Origin: an uncultured Veillonella sp.
GTDB lineage: Bacteria; Bacillota; Negativicutes; Veillonellales; Veillonellaceae
Assembly (NCBI RefSeq): GCF_937981445.1
Contig: NZ_CALJON010000003.1
Location: forward strand, 1 to 64,000
DNA length: 64,000 nucleotides
Reading direction: 5' to 3'
A model generated the notes under the pieces. That model was not told the DNA's origin. It saw nothing but the letters and a program-made list of their open reading frames with translations, and ran no database searches. This document shows positions 53,138 to 62,646 of the stretch, piece after piece. Position numbers and translations under genes: made by a program. Every line of letters starts with the position of its first letter. The first letter of the stretch is position 1.

Positions 53138-54382
53138 ATGAAACAGAATGTATCAAAACGAATGATGAAAAAAGCCTTAGCATTAGCGGCAGTAGCTGCT
53201 TTATATGGAGCGGGCAGTTTTGCTAATGTACATGCTGCTGATGCGGCAATTCCAGCCTTTGTGCCAGTAGCAAGCAATGCAGCTCATGTAGCGGAAGCAC
53301 AGAAAACTGTAGTGCCTACTACGAATGCACAGGATAAAATTAATTCCCCAATGAATAAACCAGAAGATTTGAAATTAACGCAGAGCTGGGATAAAGTATT
53401 CCCTAAGAGTGATAAAGTAGATCATAAAAAAGTAACATTTGTAAATCGTTATGGCATTACATTAGCTGGCGATTTATATATTCCTAAAAATGCAGAAGGC
53501 AAATTGGCAGCTATTGCTGTAAGTGGCCCATTTGGTGCTGTTAAGGAGCAGGTATCTGGTTTATATGCTCAAACATTAGCGGAACAAGGATTTATTACAG
53601 TAGCCTTTGACCCTTCTTATACTGGTGAAAGTGGTGGCGAACCACGCAATATGGCATCTCCTGATATTAATACAGAAGATTTCAGTGCCGCTATTGACTT
53701 CCTAGGCTCTTTAGAACAAGTTGACCGCGACAATATTGGTCTTATGGGCATTTGTGGTTTCGGTGGCATGGCTCTTTCTGATGCGGCTATGGATAAACGT
53801 GTTAAAGCAGTAGCTACCTCCGTTTTATATGATATGTCCCGCTCCATTGGTTATGCATTAAACGACTCTTATACACCAGCTGATCGCGAAAAAGTATTAC
53901 AATACTTAGCAGATAAACGCTGGGACATGGTGGATCGTGGTACAACAGCACCAGGCTACCATGAAGTACCTGTTGTTAACGGAGAAGTTGTAACTTTAGA
54001 AGATGGTCATTTATTGCCTGAAGTAGCACCAGCTAATATGGATCCAGTAGGAAAGCAGTTCTTTGACTACTATCGTACTGAACGCGGCTATCATCCACGT
54101 TCTATTAACTCCACAACTGCTTGGGTAGACATCATGCCTTATGGTTTCATGAACTTTAGAATGGATGCTCATTTAGATGAAATCGCTCCACGTCCTGTAC
54201 TTATGGTAACAGGCTCTGATGCACATTCTCGTTACATGTCCGAAGATGTAATGAAGAAATTAGTTGGTGATAATAAAGAAATCATTATCGTACCAGGTGC
54301 TAATCACGTAGATTTCTATGACAAAACTGATGTAATACCATTCCAAGCAATTACAGAATTCTTCCACAAAAATTTAAAATAG
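53138..54382 (+). CDS. Exported alpha/beta hydrolase, dienelactone-hydrolase-like
   Basis: 414 residues with a signal peptide (1-33, cleavage near VHAADA), a 45-residue Ala/Pro/Thr spacer, then an alpha/beta hydrolase domain. The nucleophile elbow reads GICGFGG, so the nucleophile is Cys rather than Ser, as in dienelactone hydrolases. The acid is probably Asp in VTGSDAHSRY and the base His in PGANHVDFYD. Similar proteins (YcjY-like) are common next to MFS exporters, flavodoxins and cyclophilin-like proteins in anaerobes, often under LysR control as here. Substrate unknown. GGAGAGAT lies before the ATG. Confidence 0.88.
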   Translation: MKQNVSKRMMKKALALAAVAALYGAGSFANVHAADAAIPAFVPVASNAAHVAEAQKTVVPTTNAQDKINSPMNKPEDLKLTQSWDKVFPKSDKVDHKKVTFVNRYGITLAGDLYIPKNAEGKLAAIAVSGPFGAVKEQVSGLYAQTLAEQGFITVAFDPSYTGESGGEPRNMASPDINTEDFSAAIDFLGSLEQVDRDNIGLMGICGFGGMALSDAAMDKRVKAVATSVLYDMSRSIGYALNDSYTPADREKVLQYLADKRWDMVDRGTTAPGYHEVPVVNGEVVTLEDGHLLPEVAPANMDPVGKQFFDYYRTERGYHPRSINSTTAWVDIMPYGFMNFRMDAHLDEIAPRPVLMVTGSDAHSRYMSEDVMKKLVGDNKEIIIVPGANHVDFYDKTDVIPFQAITEFFHKNLK

Positions 54383-54473
54383 AATCTATCATTTAAAATA
54401 GAATCTATGGTGTGAAAGTATGTAAAGAGTTTGTATATACAATTCGTTTTATTACTTTCTTAGGCCTGTGTTT

Positions 54474-54508
54474 TAAAGGAGCTGCATTAGCGGCTCCTTT
54501 AGCATTTT
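54474..54508 (+). terminator. Intrinsic terminator after the hydrolase gene
   Basis: TAAAGGAGC (54474-54482) pairs with GCTCCTTTA (54493-54501), then GCATTTTT. Two short direct repeats (TAGATTTTTA twice, TAGGAGTTATA twice) follow up to the next ribosome binding site. Confidence 0.8.
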
Positions 54509-54570
54509 TATAGATTTTTATAGATTTTTATAGGAGTTATATAGGAGTTATACTTTCGGAGGTAATATGT

Positions 54571-55147
54571 ATGTTTTTTAGAAAACAGCCTTTGTTTATT
54601 TATATTGCTTGCTTGTTCTTGATTTTAGGGTTAAGTGGCTGTAGTACGACTAAGAGTAATGCCGAATCAGAACAAATGAGTCAAGTCCGTACGGTGCAGG
54701 CTGGTGATGAAACTAAAGGGGTGGCAGTTAGTCAGGACGGAGCAGAGAACGAATCCTCAAAGAGCTTTAAGGAGGAACGTATACACATTACAATTAATGG
54801 ACAGCTTTATATATTACAACTAGCTCGCACAGAAGCAGCGGCAGCATTTAAAGCTAATTTGCCAAGAACTCTTACCATGAAAGACGTAAATAGTAATGAA
54901 AAATATGCAGAGATTTCTGAATCCTTACCAACGCAAGCTAACGTAGCAGGCCATATTGTGCCTGGTCAGGTAAAGTTATGGGGCAAAAATGGCATCGTTA
55001 TTTTCTATAAAGAGTTTGATAGCTCGTATTCGTATAGAGTTTGATAGCTCGTATTCGTATACAGATTTAGGTTATATCGAAGGTCCTGTAGACTGGGAGG
55101 CCTTAAGTCAACAAGGAGATATAGAAGTAGTATTTTTCACTCCCTAA
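54571..55147 (+). pseudogene. Cyclophilin-like-fold lipoprotein gene broken by a 25-bp tandem duplication
   Basis: The start at 54571 encodes a lipoprotein (lipobox GLSGC) and a cyclophilin-like domain: LPRTLTMKDVNSNEKYAEI, ESLPTQANVAGHIVPGQVKL and IVIFYKEFDSSYSY. Right there a 25-nt segment (55011-55035) is repeated perfectly (55036-55060), shifting the frame to a stop at 55044. Deleting one copy restores the missing end, YTDLGYIEGPVDWEALSQQG, and a natural stop at 55145-55147, giving 183 residues. As written the product loses its last 30 or so residues. The lesion is precise and reversible by recombination or slippage. Function of this family is unclear; it travels with the LysR/MFS/hydrolase set. 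Confidence 0.85.
55011..55060 (+). repeat. Perfect 25-bp tandem duplication
   Basis: Two identical adjacent 25-bp copies (55011-55035, 55036-55060), each beginning AGAGTTTGATAGC and ending TATTCGTAT. It causes the frameshift in the cyclophilin-like gene. Confidence 0.97.
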
Positions 55148-55262
55148 GCTTTTTTAGTTCTTTGGGATATTTGCCTTTAAATTCTTTAAGTTCTTTGGGC
55201 GCTTCGAATTCCTTTAAATTCTTTCAGCTCTTTAAGTCGTTTACGTCCTTTGCGAGTCGATT
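55148..55262 (+). repeat. Degenerate tandem repeat after the cyclophilin-like gene
   Basis: Several diverged copies built on CTTTAAATTCTTTAAGTTCTTTGGG. The gap 55148-55474 holds this repeat and the MerR-type promoter. Confidence 0.6.
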
Positions 55263-55289
55263 TAAATTGCGAATTGTATAAGTAGTGGC

Positions 55290-55320
55290 TTGACTTAAAG
55301 TTAACTTTAAGTTTTATAAT
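55290..55320 (+). promoter_or_regulatory. MerR-type promoter of the phosphoesterase gene
   Basis: -35 TTGACT (55290-55295) and -10 TATAAT (55315-55320) are separated by 19 bp. The palindrome CTTAAAGTTAACTTTAAG (55294-55311) starts in the -35 and fills the spacer. This is a textbook MerR-family activator site. It shares the AAGTTAACTT core and geometry with the promoter at 6234-6264. The downstream gene starts 155 nt later. Confidence 0.82.
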
Positions 55321-55474
55321 TAAAACATAGAGAGATATAGATATTTTGTAATTGAAATTTAGTTATAGCCTTCTATTGATGTATAGGTAGAGGTATTTAC
55401 CTATAAGTAATGCACGGCGTAGCGTAGGTTATAAAATAGCATAGAGTTAATTTTGAGAAAGGAGTCAGACTGTA

Positions 55475-56935
55475 TTGAAACAAAGCAAGTCAAAATTTAT
55501 TTGGGGTGGTATATTAGCTGTTATTGTGGTGCTTACTGTAGCTGTAATAGCTACGCCTTGGGGGCGCGCCTTAGCTCATTATGTAGTCCGTGAAGGGCGC
55601 AGTGCCGTGGTATCCACTGTGCCAAGTGCGGGCCTAACCCCTAAGTATATACGTCAGTTAGTTACGCCTGATATGAGTACATCCCGTATTATTATGTGGG
55701 AAACGGAAAAGCCACAAGAAGATCCTGTAGTGCTATACAAAGAGAAAGGCGCTGCTGATACGACGATTATTACTGTGCCGGCTACGATGGATACTTTTAC
55801 AGAGGATGGTGTGACTCGGTATATTTATCGCGCTCATATAAAAGATTTAACCCCTAATAAGGAATACGCCTATCGCGTAGGGCCTAATATGGTGGGACCA
55901 GACTGGAGTGAGCTCAATACGCGTGTGAATGGTGAGTTTACAGCCTTAGTATTTCCTGATTCGCAATCCTCAGATTATAGGGGCTGGAAAGAGTTAGTAA
56001 AAACAGCTTATGCGCAATATCCTGAAGCTGCATTTTACGTTAATATGGGCGATTTAGTAGATAATGGAGAATCTGCTTACCAATGGGACTCTTGGTTTGA
56101 TGCCGTAGAACCTATGGCGGCAAGAATTCCATTGGCTGCTGTTATGGGCAATCATGAATACTATTCCTTGGATTGGAAAGTGAAGACACCGAATGCATTT
56201 GATCATTTTTTCCGCTATGACTCGCCTATATTGGGAGACGGTACGTCTTCAGTGACAGCTAATGGCACTTCAGGGGGGCGCCTTACAGATAATAGCGGTG
56301 TGAGCCAGGATACGGCGACTCGTAGTAATACGTCTTTAGCGGGCGTGGTGCTTACAGAAGAGCAGCAAGTGGCTAGCAATATGTCGCGCCGGGCGTATTA
56401 TTCATATGATTATGGCGATGTTCATTTTGTTGTTTTGAACACACAATTTAATGAAATGGATGAAGCCTATCGCGACGCCGTAATGAATGAAGAATTAGCT
56501 TGGCTAAGATCTGATCTAGCTGCCACAACTAAGCCTTGGAAGGTTGTGTTAATGCATAAGGATACCTTCCGTTATCCATACACCAAAAATCCTAATATTG
56601 AGCCTGGGTTTAATGAACTAGCCCATATGTTTATGCCTATATTTGACGAATATAAAGTGGATTTAGTGTTATCGGCTCATCTTCATATGTATCGTCGTCG
56701 TGGTCATGTAGAAGATTTTAAACGAAGTGAAACGGGTCCCTCCTATGTGTTGACCGGTGTGGCAGGGGATGTAAAATATGCGAATATTTGGCTATCGCAT
56801 CCATTCGATGAATATGTGTCCCCTTATGTAGATGGTGATAACTATTTAGTACTTGAACGAAAAGGGGCTGATTTAACCGTCAAAGCCTATTTACAAGATG
56901 GTACCTTGTTTGATGAAATGACTCTTTCAAAATAG
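55475..56935 (+). CDS. Membrane-anchored purple-acid-phosphatase-like metallophosphoesterase
   Basis: 486 residues: an N-terminal membrane anchor (about 8-30, FIWGGILAVIVVLTVAVIA), a fibronectin/purple-acid-phosphatase N-domain (about 55-150, EYAYRVG), and a calcineurin-like phosphoesterase domain. Metal ligands are intact: Asp in VFPDSQS, GDLVDNGE, GNHEYYS, the HKDTF His, and AHLHMYRRRG. A Ser/Thr/Gly-rich insert (about 265-305) is absent from the decayed paralogue at 49225. It is expected to act outside the inner membrane on phosphomonoesters or diesters. Start is TTG at 55475, with GAAAGGAG 10 nt upstream. Expression probably answers to a MerR-type activator. Confidence 0.9.
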   Translation: MKQSKSKFIWGGILAVIVVLTVAVIATPWGRALAHYVVREGRSAVVSTVPSAGLTPKYIRQLVTPDMSTSRIIMWETEKPQEDPVVLYKEKGAADTTIITVPATMDTFTEDGVTRYIYRAHIKDLTPNKEYAYRVGPNMVGPDWSELNTRVNGEFTALVFPDSQSSDYRGWKELVKTAYAQYPEAAFYVNMGDLVDNGESAYQWDSWFDAVEPMAARIPLAAVMGNHEYYSLDWKVKTPNAFDHFFRYDSPILGDGTSSVTANGTSGGRLTDNSGVSQDTATRSNTSLAGVVLTEEQQVASNMSRRAYYSYDYGDVHFVVLNTQFNEMDEAYRDAVMNEELAWLRSDLAATTKPWKVVLMHKDTFRYPYTKNPNIEPGFNELAHMFMPIFDEYKVDLVLSAHLHMYRRRGHVEDFKRSETGPSYVLTGVAGDVKYANIWLSHPFDEYVSPYVDGDNYLVLERKGADLTVKAYLQDGTLFDEMTLSK

Positions 56936-57077
56936 ATTGTATGTATCTAAAAAACTCATGAATGATAATATGAAGAGATATAACAAGTGCCCCTTTAATC
57001 TAAACGCCTTAAATGATATAATTTAATCGTAAAGGCCTTGTTAGAAAAGGCGATTCACTATCTAGGAGGATGATATT

Positions 57078-58079
57078 GTGGAACTCGTGCAAAATTTAAA
57101 AGCAAAAGTAAAACCATTAGGCAAAAAAATCGTATTACCTGAGTACAAAGACGAACGTGTACTTGAAGCAACGGCTCTTATTTTAAAAGAAGGCTTTGCT
57201 CATCCTGTACTTGTAGGTAAAGTAGAAGACGTAAAAGCAGCAGCTCAAAAAGCTGGTTTTAACATTGATGGGGCAGAAATTATTGATCCTGAAACTTTCC
57301 CACAATTAGATAAAATGGTGGAAATTTTCACTGAAAAACGTGCTAAAAAAGGCATGACTCCTGAAAAAGCGCGCGCTACAATGCTTGGCGATTGCTTATT
57401 CTTTGGTGCTATGCTTGTACATTTAGGCGTAGTTGATGGCATGGTAGCTGGTTCTGCTAGCCCAACTGCTAATGTACTTCGCGCTGCATTACAAGTTGTT
57501 GGTACAAAACCAGGTCTTAAAACTGTATCTAGCTCCATGTTCGTATTCACTGACAAAGCACAATATGGTGATGAAGGCATGTTAGTATTCTCTGACTGTG
57601 GTGTTATTCCTAACCCAACTTCTGAACAATTAGCTGATATTGCAGTATCTACAGTAGAAAAAGCACGTAAAGTAGCTAATATGGCTAACCCTCGTGTATC
57701 TTTCTTGTCTTTCTCCACTAAAGGCTCTGCATCCTCTCCTGAAGTAGATAAAGTAATTGCCGCTGTAGAAGACTTAAAAGCTCGCAATGTGGACTTTGAC
57801 TTTGATGGCGAATTACAATTAGATGCTTCTATCGAACCATCTGTAGCAGAACGTAAAGCACCTGGCAGCAAAGTAGCTGGTAAAGCTAATATCTTGATTT
57901 TCCCTGATCTTCAAGCTGCTAATATTGGTTACAAATTAGTACAACGTTTTGCTGGTGCAACAGCTCTTGGACCATTGATTCAAGGTCTTGCTGCTCCAAT
58001 TCATGACTTATCCCGTGGTTGCTTCGCTACTGATATTGTTGATGTAGTAGCTATTGCTGCGGCAGAAAGCGTTGAATAA
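57078..58079 (+). CDS. pta: Phosphate acetyltransferase
   Basis: 333 residues of the PTA_PTB family, which converts acetyl-CoA and phosphate to acetyl phosphate for ATP formation by acetate kinase. Recognisable blocks: the N-terminal KKIVLPEYKDERVLEA, LGDCLFFGAMLVHLGVVDGM, GSASPTANVLRAAL and NILIFPDLQAANIGYKLVQR. Length matches the short single-domain type I enzyme. GTG start with AGGAGG. It is monocistronic with a UUCG terminator; ackA is not in the window. Central to acetate production in lactate- or amino-acid-fermenting anaerobes. Codon use is markedly more biased than its neighbours, consistent with high expression. Confidence 0.96.
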   Translation: MELVQNLKAKVKPLGKKIVLPEYKDERVLEATALILKEGFAHPVLVGKVEDVKAAAQKAGFNIDGAEIIDPETFPQLDKMVEIFTEKRAKKGMTPEKARATMLGDCLFFGAMLVHLGVVDGMVAGSASPTANVLRAALQVVGTKPGLKTVSSSMFVFTDKAQYGDEGMLVFSDCGVIPNPTSEQLADIAVSTVEKARKVANMANPRVSFLSFSTKGSASSPEVDKVIAAVEDLKARNVDFDFDGELQLDASIEPSVAERKAPGSKVAGKANILIFPDLQAANIGYKLVQRFAGATALGPLIQGLAAPIHDLSRGCFATDIVDVVAIAAAESVE

Positions 58080-58111
58080 TTTAATATAATATGGCATAAG
58101 CTATATATAGA

Positions 58112-58137
58112 AAAGGACCCTTCGGGGTCCTTTTTTT
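58112..58137 (+). terminator. UUCG-loop terminator of pta
   Basis: AAAGGACCC-TTCG-GGGTCCTTT followed by TTTT. The same hairpin recurs at 61434-61457. Confidence 0.95.
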
Positions 58138-58191
58138 ATGGGAAAAACACTTCTTTTCACTTGAATAAATTAATAACATTACGTTTCAAAA

Positions 58192-58210
58192 ATATCATAC
58201 ATCATGATAT
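58192..58210. promoter_or_regulatory. Inverted repeat upstream of the second adhesin gene
   Basis: ATATCAT-acatc-ATGATAT (58192-58210) is a perfect 7-5-7 inverted repeat. A TATAAT at 58233-58238 and another at 58301-58306 could be -10 boxes; no good -35 is seen for either. Confidence 0.4.
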
Positions 58211-58352
58211 AGCTTAAAAGAATCAATTTGTGTATAATAACAGGGAGTTTATTTAAAAAAGTGAAGGGAGTGATTAAAAAAAATAATGAGTTAATTTGCC
58301 TATAATATAAGAGAGTGTGTAGTTTAAAGATTTTGTATGAAGGGGACTTGTT

Positions 58353-61300
58353 ATGAAGAAAAAGGATATATTGAGTGTATTGGTGTTAATGGGGTTAACA
58401 GCAAGTAGTATGAGTCATGTAGATGCGGCTAGTACGGGGGCTAATTTTTTTGGCATAGGGCCGATTAATCCTCCAGTCACTGCGCAGGACTTAAAAAATC
58501 AAAAAGGGGAAAAGGCTACAGGGGAAAATGCCCTTGCTATTGGTGTAAATGCCCAGGCTAGTACAATAAACAGTATAGCCATTGGCAATACGGCTAAGGT
58601 AAATAATGAGGGAGGCTCGGCGATTGGCGGTATTGCCATTGGCCATAATGCGTATTCTCATAATATGAGTAATGGCAATCACGAAAGTATTATTCAATTT
58701 GGTCGTGACAAAGCTGCGCTTACTGGTGGCATTGCCATTGGTCAAGACACACATGCACGAATTGGTAATGTGGAGCTGGGGAACAGAGACTATAGGGGGC
58801 AGATTGGTGATTTTGACTTTGCCACGACTGATGGAAATATTGGTGGGAATGCTATAGTTAATAATGGTAAGTTAAAAAACTCAGATGTAACCACTGGTGT
58901 AGGTTCCACTACGGTGGGCGATAACTCTTTTAATATGGGTAATTTTTCTAGCATCAATGGCTCCTATAATGTAATTTCGAAGGCCTATGATAAACCTACG
59001 GCAAGTTGGGTTGGAAATCAGATTACGCGTGGGACTAATGCACTTCATAATGCAGGGGCTGCCATCCAAGGCTTTGGTGCTAGTATTAGCGGTTCTTTAA
59101 ATAGCATTGAAGGGAATGAGCCCCTAAATGCTAATATTTTCTCTTTATTAGGGGGTGTTTCGGACCCTGTGTCGGGACTCATGTATTCAGGGACGGCGTC
59201 TAATATTGTGGGTACAGCGAATCGGATTAGTAAGAGTAATGGCGCGTTAATTTTTGGCACGGGCAATGAAATTACTAATTCCTATATTACACCAGATAGT
59301 CCCATTATTATGGACTCCTTATCCACTAATGTTCCATTTATTGGGACACTATCATTAACGCCTACTGTAAGTAGTAGTTCAATCAAAGAATTAGCCGACA
59401 CATTGCGTAAATATTCTAATGATAATCGCATGGGGTCAGTGGGGATTATGGGCGGAGCTAATAAAGTAGATTATGCTCTCTTCTCCACTGTTTCTGGCGT
59501 AGGCAATACGCTCACCGGTCGTGGTGCAAGTAATTCAACGGTTTTGAACTCAGGAAATACAAAGCTTGATCAAGTAACAAGTGAAGATACATTTGCTGCA
59601 TTTAATGCTATAACTGGCTATGAGAATACAGGCAAAGCTGTATCTCACAGTTATATTATGGGGTCTCATAATACGCTTGAGAATGGGGTGCACAATATTG
59701 TAGTTGGTAATTATCAGAGCCTTCAAGGGGACGATACAGTTAAAGCTGAGGGCAATATTATACTAGGCTTTAGAGAGCGAGAAGATAAGGGGGCCTTAAA
59801 GTCGGTCTTGAAACATGCCGTTGTTTTAGGCAATAAAACCAAGGCTACTGAAGATTACGCTGTTGTTATGGGGTATGAGGCTAATGTTGAAGCTGAAAAT
59901 GGTATAGCCATAGGCTTTCAAGCTAAGACGGAAGCTATAAATGGTGTAGCGTTAGGCACGCAATCTCTTGCCAATACAAAGGCTGAAGTTGTAGGCTATG
60001 ATCCGGTGACAGATAAAGCCAAAGTAGCTAATGAAGTTACTTCTGTGTGGCAGTCTACCTTAGGTGCTGTGTCAGTAGGTTATGGAGGCACTGACGGTAA
60101 AGCTGTAGGTACTCGTCAAATTACTAATGTAGCAGCAGGTATGGCGGACACTGATGCTGTGAATGTGGCTCAATTAAAATCCCTTAGAGGGATGATTATA
60201 AATCCTACGATTTCTATTTTGAGTCAAGGTGTAAAAGATAATAATGCATATACGGCCGGTACTTCTATTGTAGAGAATCAAGCAATACATGGTATGATGT
60301 TTGATTTTGGTGAGGGGCTGTATGCAGAAAAACAAAAAAATGCTGATGGCAAAGATGTTATTTTAGTCGGAGTTGATAAGAGCCTTATTAAGCCGGGCGA
60401 AGCTGGCCCAGCAGGTAAGCAAGGAGAAACCGGTCCGAAAGGCGAGCCAGGTCTGAACGGTGAACCGGGCCAGTAGGTCCAAAGGGGCCAGAAGGTAAGC
60501 CGGGGAGAGATGGGCAGAATGGTAAAGACGGCAAAGACGGTAAAGACGGTAAAGATGGTAAAGATGGGGTATTTAACTTTACCATAACAGCAGATAATAT
60601 GACACCGATTACAGTGGCTAAAGAATCACCTAATGTTCGTATAAACGGGGATACCAATATTCATACTACGGTAAAAAATAATACCTTAGTGGTTGGTTTG
60701 AACAATGAGGTGAAAGTCAATACAATCAATGCGAAGGTTGTTCAAGCAGATACTTATAAAGTAGGGGATGACATATATATTAGTGAACAAGGTCTAAATA
60801 GTAATGGTAAAGTCATTAAAAATGTAGCGGCTGGTGTAGAGAATACTGATGCAGCAAATGTAGGCCAAGTTCGAGAATTAGATAATAGTATGAAACATTC
60901 AATTCATAGATTGGAGAAAAATAGCAATCGTGCTGATGCTATGGGCGCTGCATTAGCAGCATTAAGTCCACTCCAGTATGATCCACTAGAGCGAACTCAG
61001 ATTATGGCTGGCTATGGCTACTATGGTGGTGAAAATGCAGTGGCATTAGGTCTTGCCCATTATAAACATGAATCGCTCCTGTTCCGCGCTGGTGTAGCTA
61101 TGAATGGTGGTAATAGTAAAGTAATGGCTAATGCAGGGGTAACCTGGAAGTTTGGTGATAGCAAAAAGGAACGTGCTCTTGAGGAAACCTATCGTCAGGG
61201 CCCAATTAGCTCTACCTATGTATTACAAGAAAAACTTTCTTATTTAGAATCTTTGGTAGTACAACAACAAGAACAATTAGCAGCCCAAGAGAATCGATTA

Positions 61301-61357
61301 AAAGTACAAGATGAAAAAATAGCGGCATTGATTCAACAAGTTGGTACACAACAGTAA
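58353..61357 (+). pseudogene. Collagen-like trimeric autotransporter gene with 1-nt frameshift
   Basis: The first frame (58353-60476) has a signal peptide (cleavage near HVDA), YadA-type head repeats (ALAIGVNAQA, IAIGNTAK), a long central passenger, a neck (TRQITNVAAGMADTDAVN) and a Gly-X-Y collagen-like run that ends at TAG 60474-60476. Reading one base over from there, Gly-X-Y continues (GPKGPEGKPGRDGQNGKDGK, five GKD units), then neck GVENTDAANV, YadA anchor and a C-terminal coiled coil to 61357. GGCCAGTAG would be GGCCCAGTAGGT in the intact gene, so one C appears lost from a C run. Repaired length is 1001 residues. Either a fixed lesion, a slippage-prone on/off switch, or an assembly error. 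Confidence 0.87.
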
Positions 61358-61431
61358 TTTGATTTAAAACAAGTATACTTGTACTAGCTGAGTTTCTAAT
61401 TGCGATGAAGTCGATGTATTATGAATTACAA

Positions 61432-61457
61432 AGAGGACCCTTCGGGGTCCTTTTTTT
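61432..61457 (+). terminator. UUCG-loop terminator of the second adhesin gene
   Basis: AGGACCC-TTCG-GGGTCCT followed by seven T, nearly identical to the pta terminator. Confidence 0.95.
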
Positions 61458-61639
61458 ACTTAGATTTACTATAAATATTACAATTCTATGGTATAATAAA
61501 AATTGTTAAATAATAATATTATCAATATTAACCTAGTCTTTTGTGTGTGAAACTCGTGTTTATGTTTTACCCACTAAGTGATTAATGTGATAATTGAGAA
61601 TCTAACTGAATTAAATACCAAGGCAAGTGCAAGGGGGAT

Positions 61640-61720
61640 ATGAAGCGCTATATAAAGTGCTTCAAAATGTAGTACATAAAGTACGGCAAAAAGTACGACA
61701 AAAGTACTATATAAATGCGT
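61640..61720 (+). repeat. Degenerate tandem repeat before the MBL gene
   Basis: Five or so diverged copies of a short unit built on AAAGTACGACAAAAGTAC. The gap 61358-61815 holds the terminator above and this repeat; no gene seen. Confidence 0.6.
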
Positions 61721-61815
61721 AGACTCTTAGTCCTGTAAGGCGTAGTGTATAAAGAATAAAATGCGGTTAGATTTGATAGTAAAATTAATTCATAGGTGTA
61801 AAAAGGAAATGACAG

Positions 61816-62532
61816 GTGAGCATTATGAAATTACACTACTTACAACACAGTGGCTTTATGCTAGAAACAAGTGAAAGAGCCTATATTTTTGATTATTATA
61901 AAGATTCTACTGGTGAAGTAAAGCGTGCCCAGGCCGAGGGCAAAGCCTTATGGTTTTTTGTAAGCCATTGGCATCACGATCATTATGTGCCAGAGATTTT
62001 AACTTTTAATAGCCCTACAACGCACTATATTGTGCACGAAGATGTGCCTCATAGTGAAATGCCGGTGGACCGCACTACGGTTATGAAAGTAGGCGAGCAC
62101 ACAAAAGTCGAAGAGATACCGATTCATATGTATGGTTCGACCGATGAAGGAGGCTCATTCTTAGTAACCATTGGGGGCGCTCGCATTTTCCATGCTGGTG
62201 ATTTGAATTGGTGGCATTGGCTCGGCGATACCGCTGAAAATAATAGAGAGGCGAAGGCCAATGCAGTGCGCGAATTTAATCGCGTAGCAGGCATGGAGGC
62301 TGATTTAGTTATGTTCCCTGTAGATGCACGCCTAGAAGGTGCACGTGAATGGGGCATTATCGAATTTTTACATAAAGTGCCACAGCCAAAACTTCTTGTG
62401 CCTATGCATAGCAATGGTCCTGTATGGACACCAAGTGTGTATTTTAAAGCATTGTATGAAACATTACCTATTTGGACGCCACAGGCATCGGGCGATGTCG
62501 TGGATGTAAGTGCATATCAAATCAGTGAATAA
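61816..62532 (+). CDS. Metallo-beta-lactamase-fold hydrolase, UlaG/UPF0173-like
   Basis: 238 residues of the metallo-beta-lactamase superfamily. The metal motif is HWHHDHY near residue 57, with a further His in IFHAGDLNWWHW (about 135) and a C-terminal His in LVPMHSNG. The short form with AGDLNWWHW is a small, distinct subgroup seen in anaerobes; substrate unknown. The start is taken as GTG 61816, with AAGGA 8 nt upstream; ATG 61825 is the alternative. It is not related in detail to the MBL protein at 2745, which has a different metal motif and length. It probably forms an operon with the DUF445 gene 115 nt downstream. Confidence 0.85.
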   Translation: MSIMKLHYLQHSGFMLETSERAYIFDYYKDSTGEVKRAQAEGKALWFFVSHWHHDHYVPEILTFNSPTTHYIVHEDVPHSEMPVDRTTVMKVGEHTKVEEIPIHMYGSTDEGGSFLVTIGGARIFHAGDLNWWHWLGDTAENNREAKANAVREFNRVAGMEADLVMFPVDARLEGAREWGIIEFLHKVPQPKLLVPMHSNGPVWTPSVYFKALYETLPIWTPQASGDVVDVSAYQISE

Positions 62533-62646
62533 ACTATTAGTGAAAGGCACATCAGTGAATGGTGTAGCATTGAACAATAGTAGCTAATAATAACTGATAC
62601 AGGTATGTTACTTCATAGAGAATAGTCCTTTTAGAAAGGATGGCGT

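Noticed and set aside
57245..57871. 208-codon minus-strand frame opposite pta
   Set aside because: It is an antisense shadow produced by the strong codon bias of pta, with no start signal or family resemblance.
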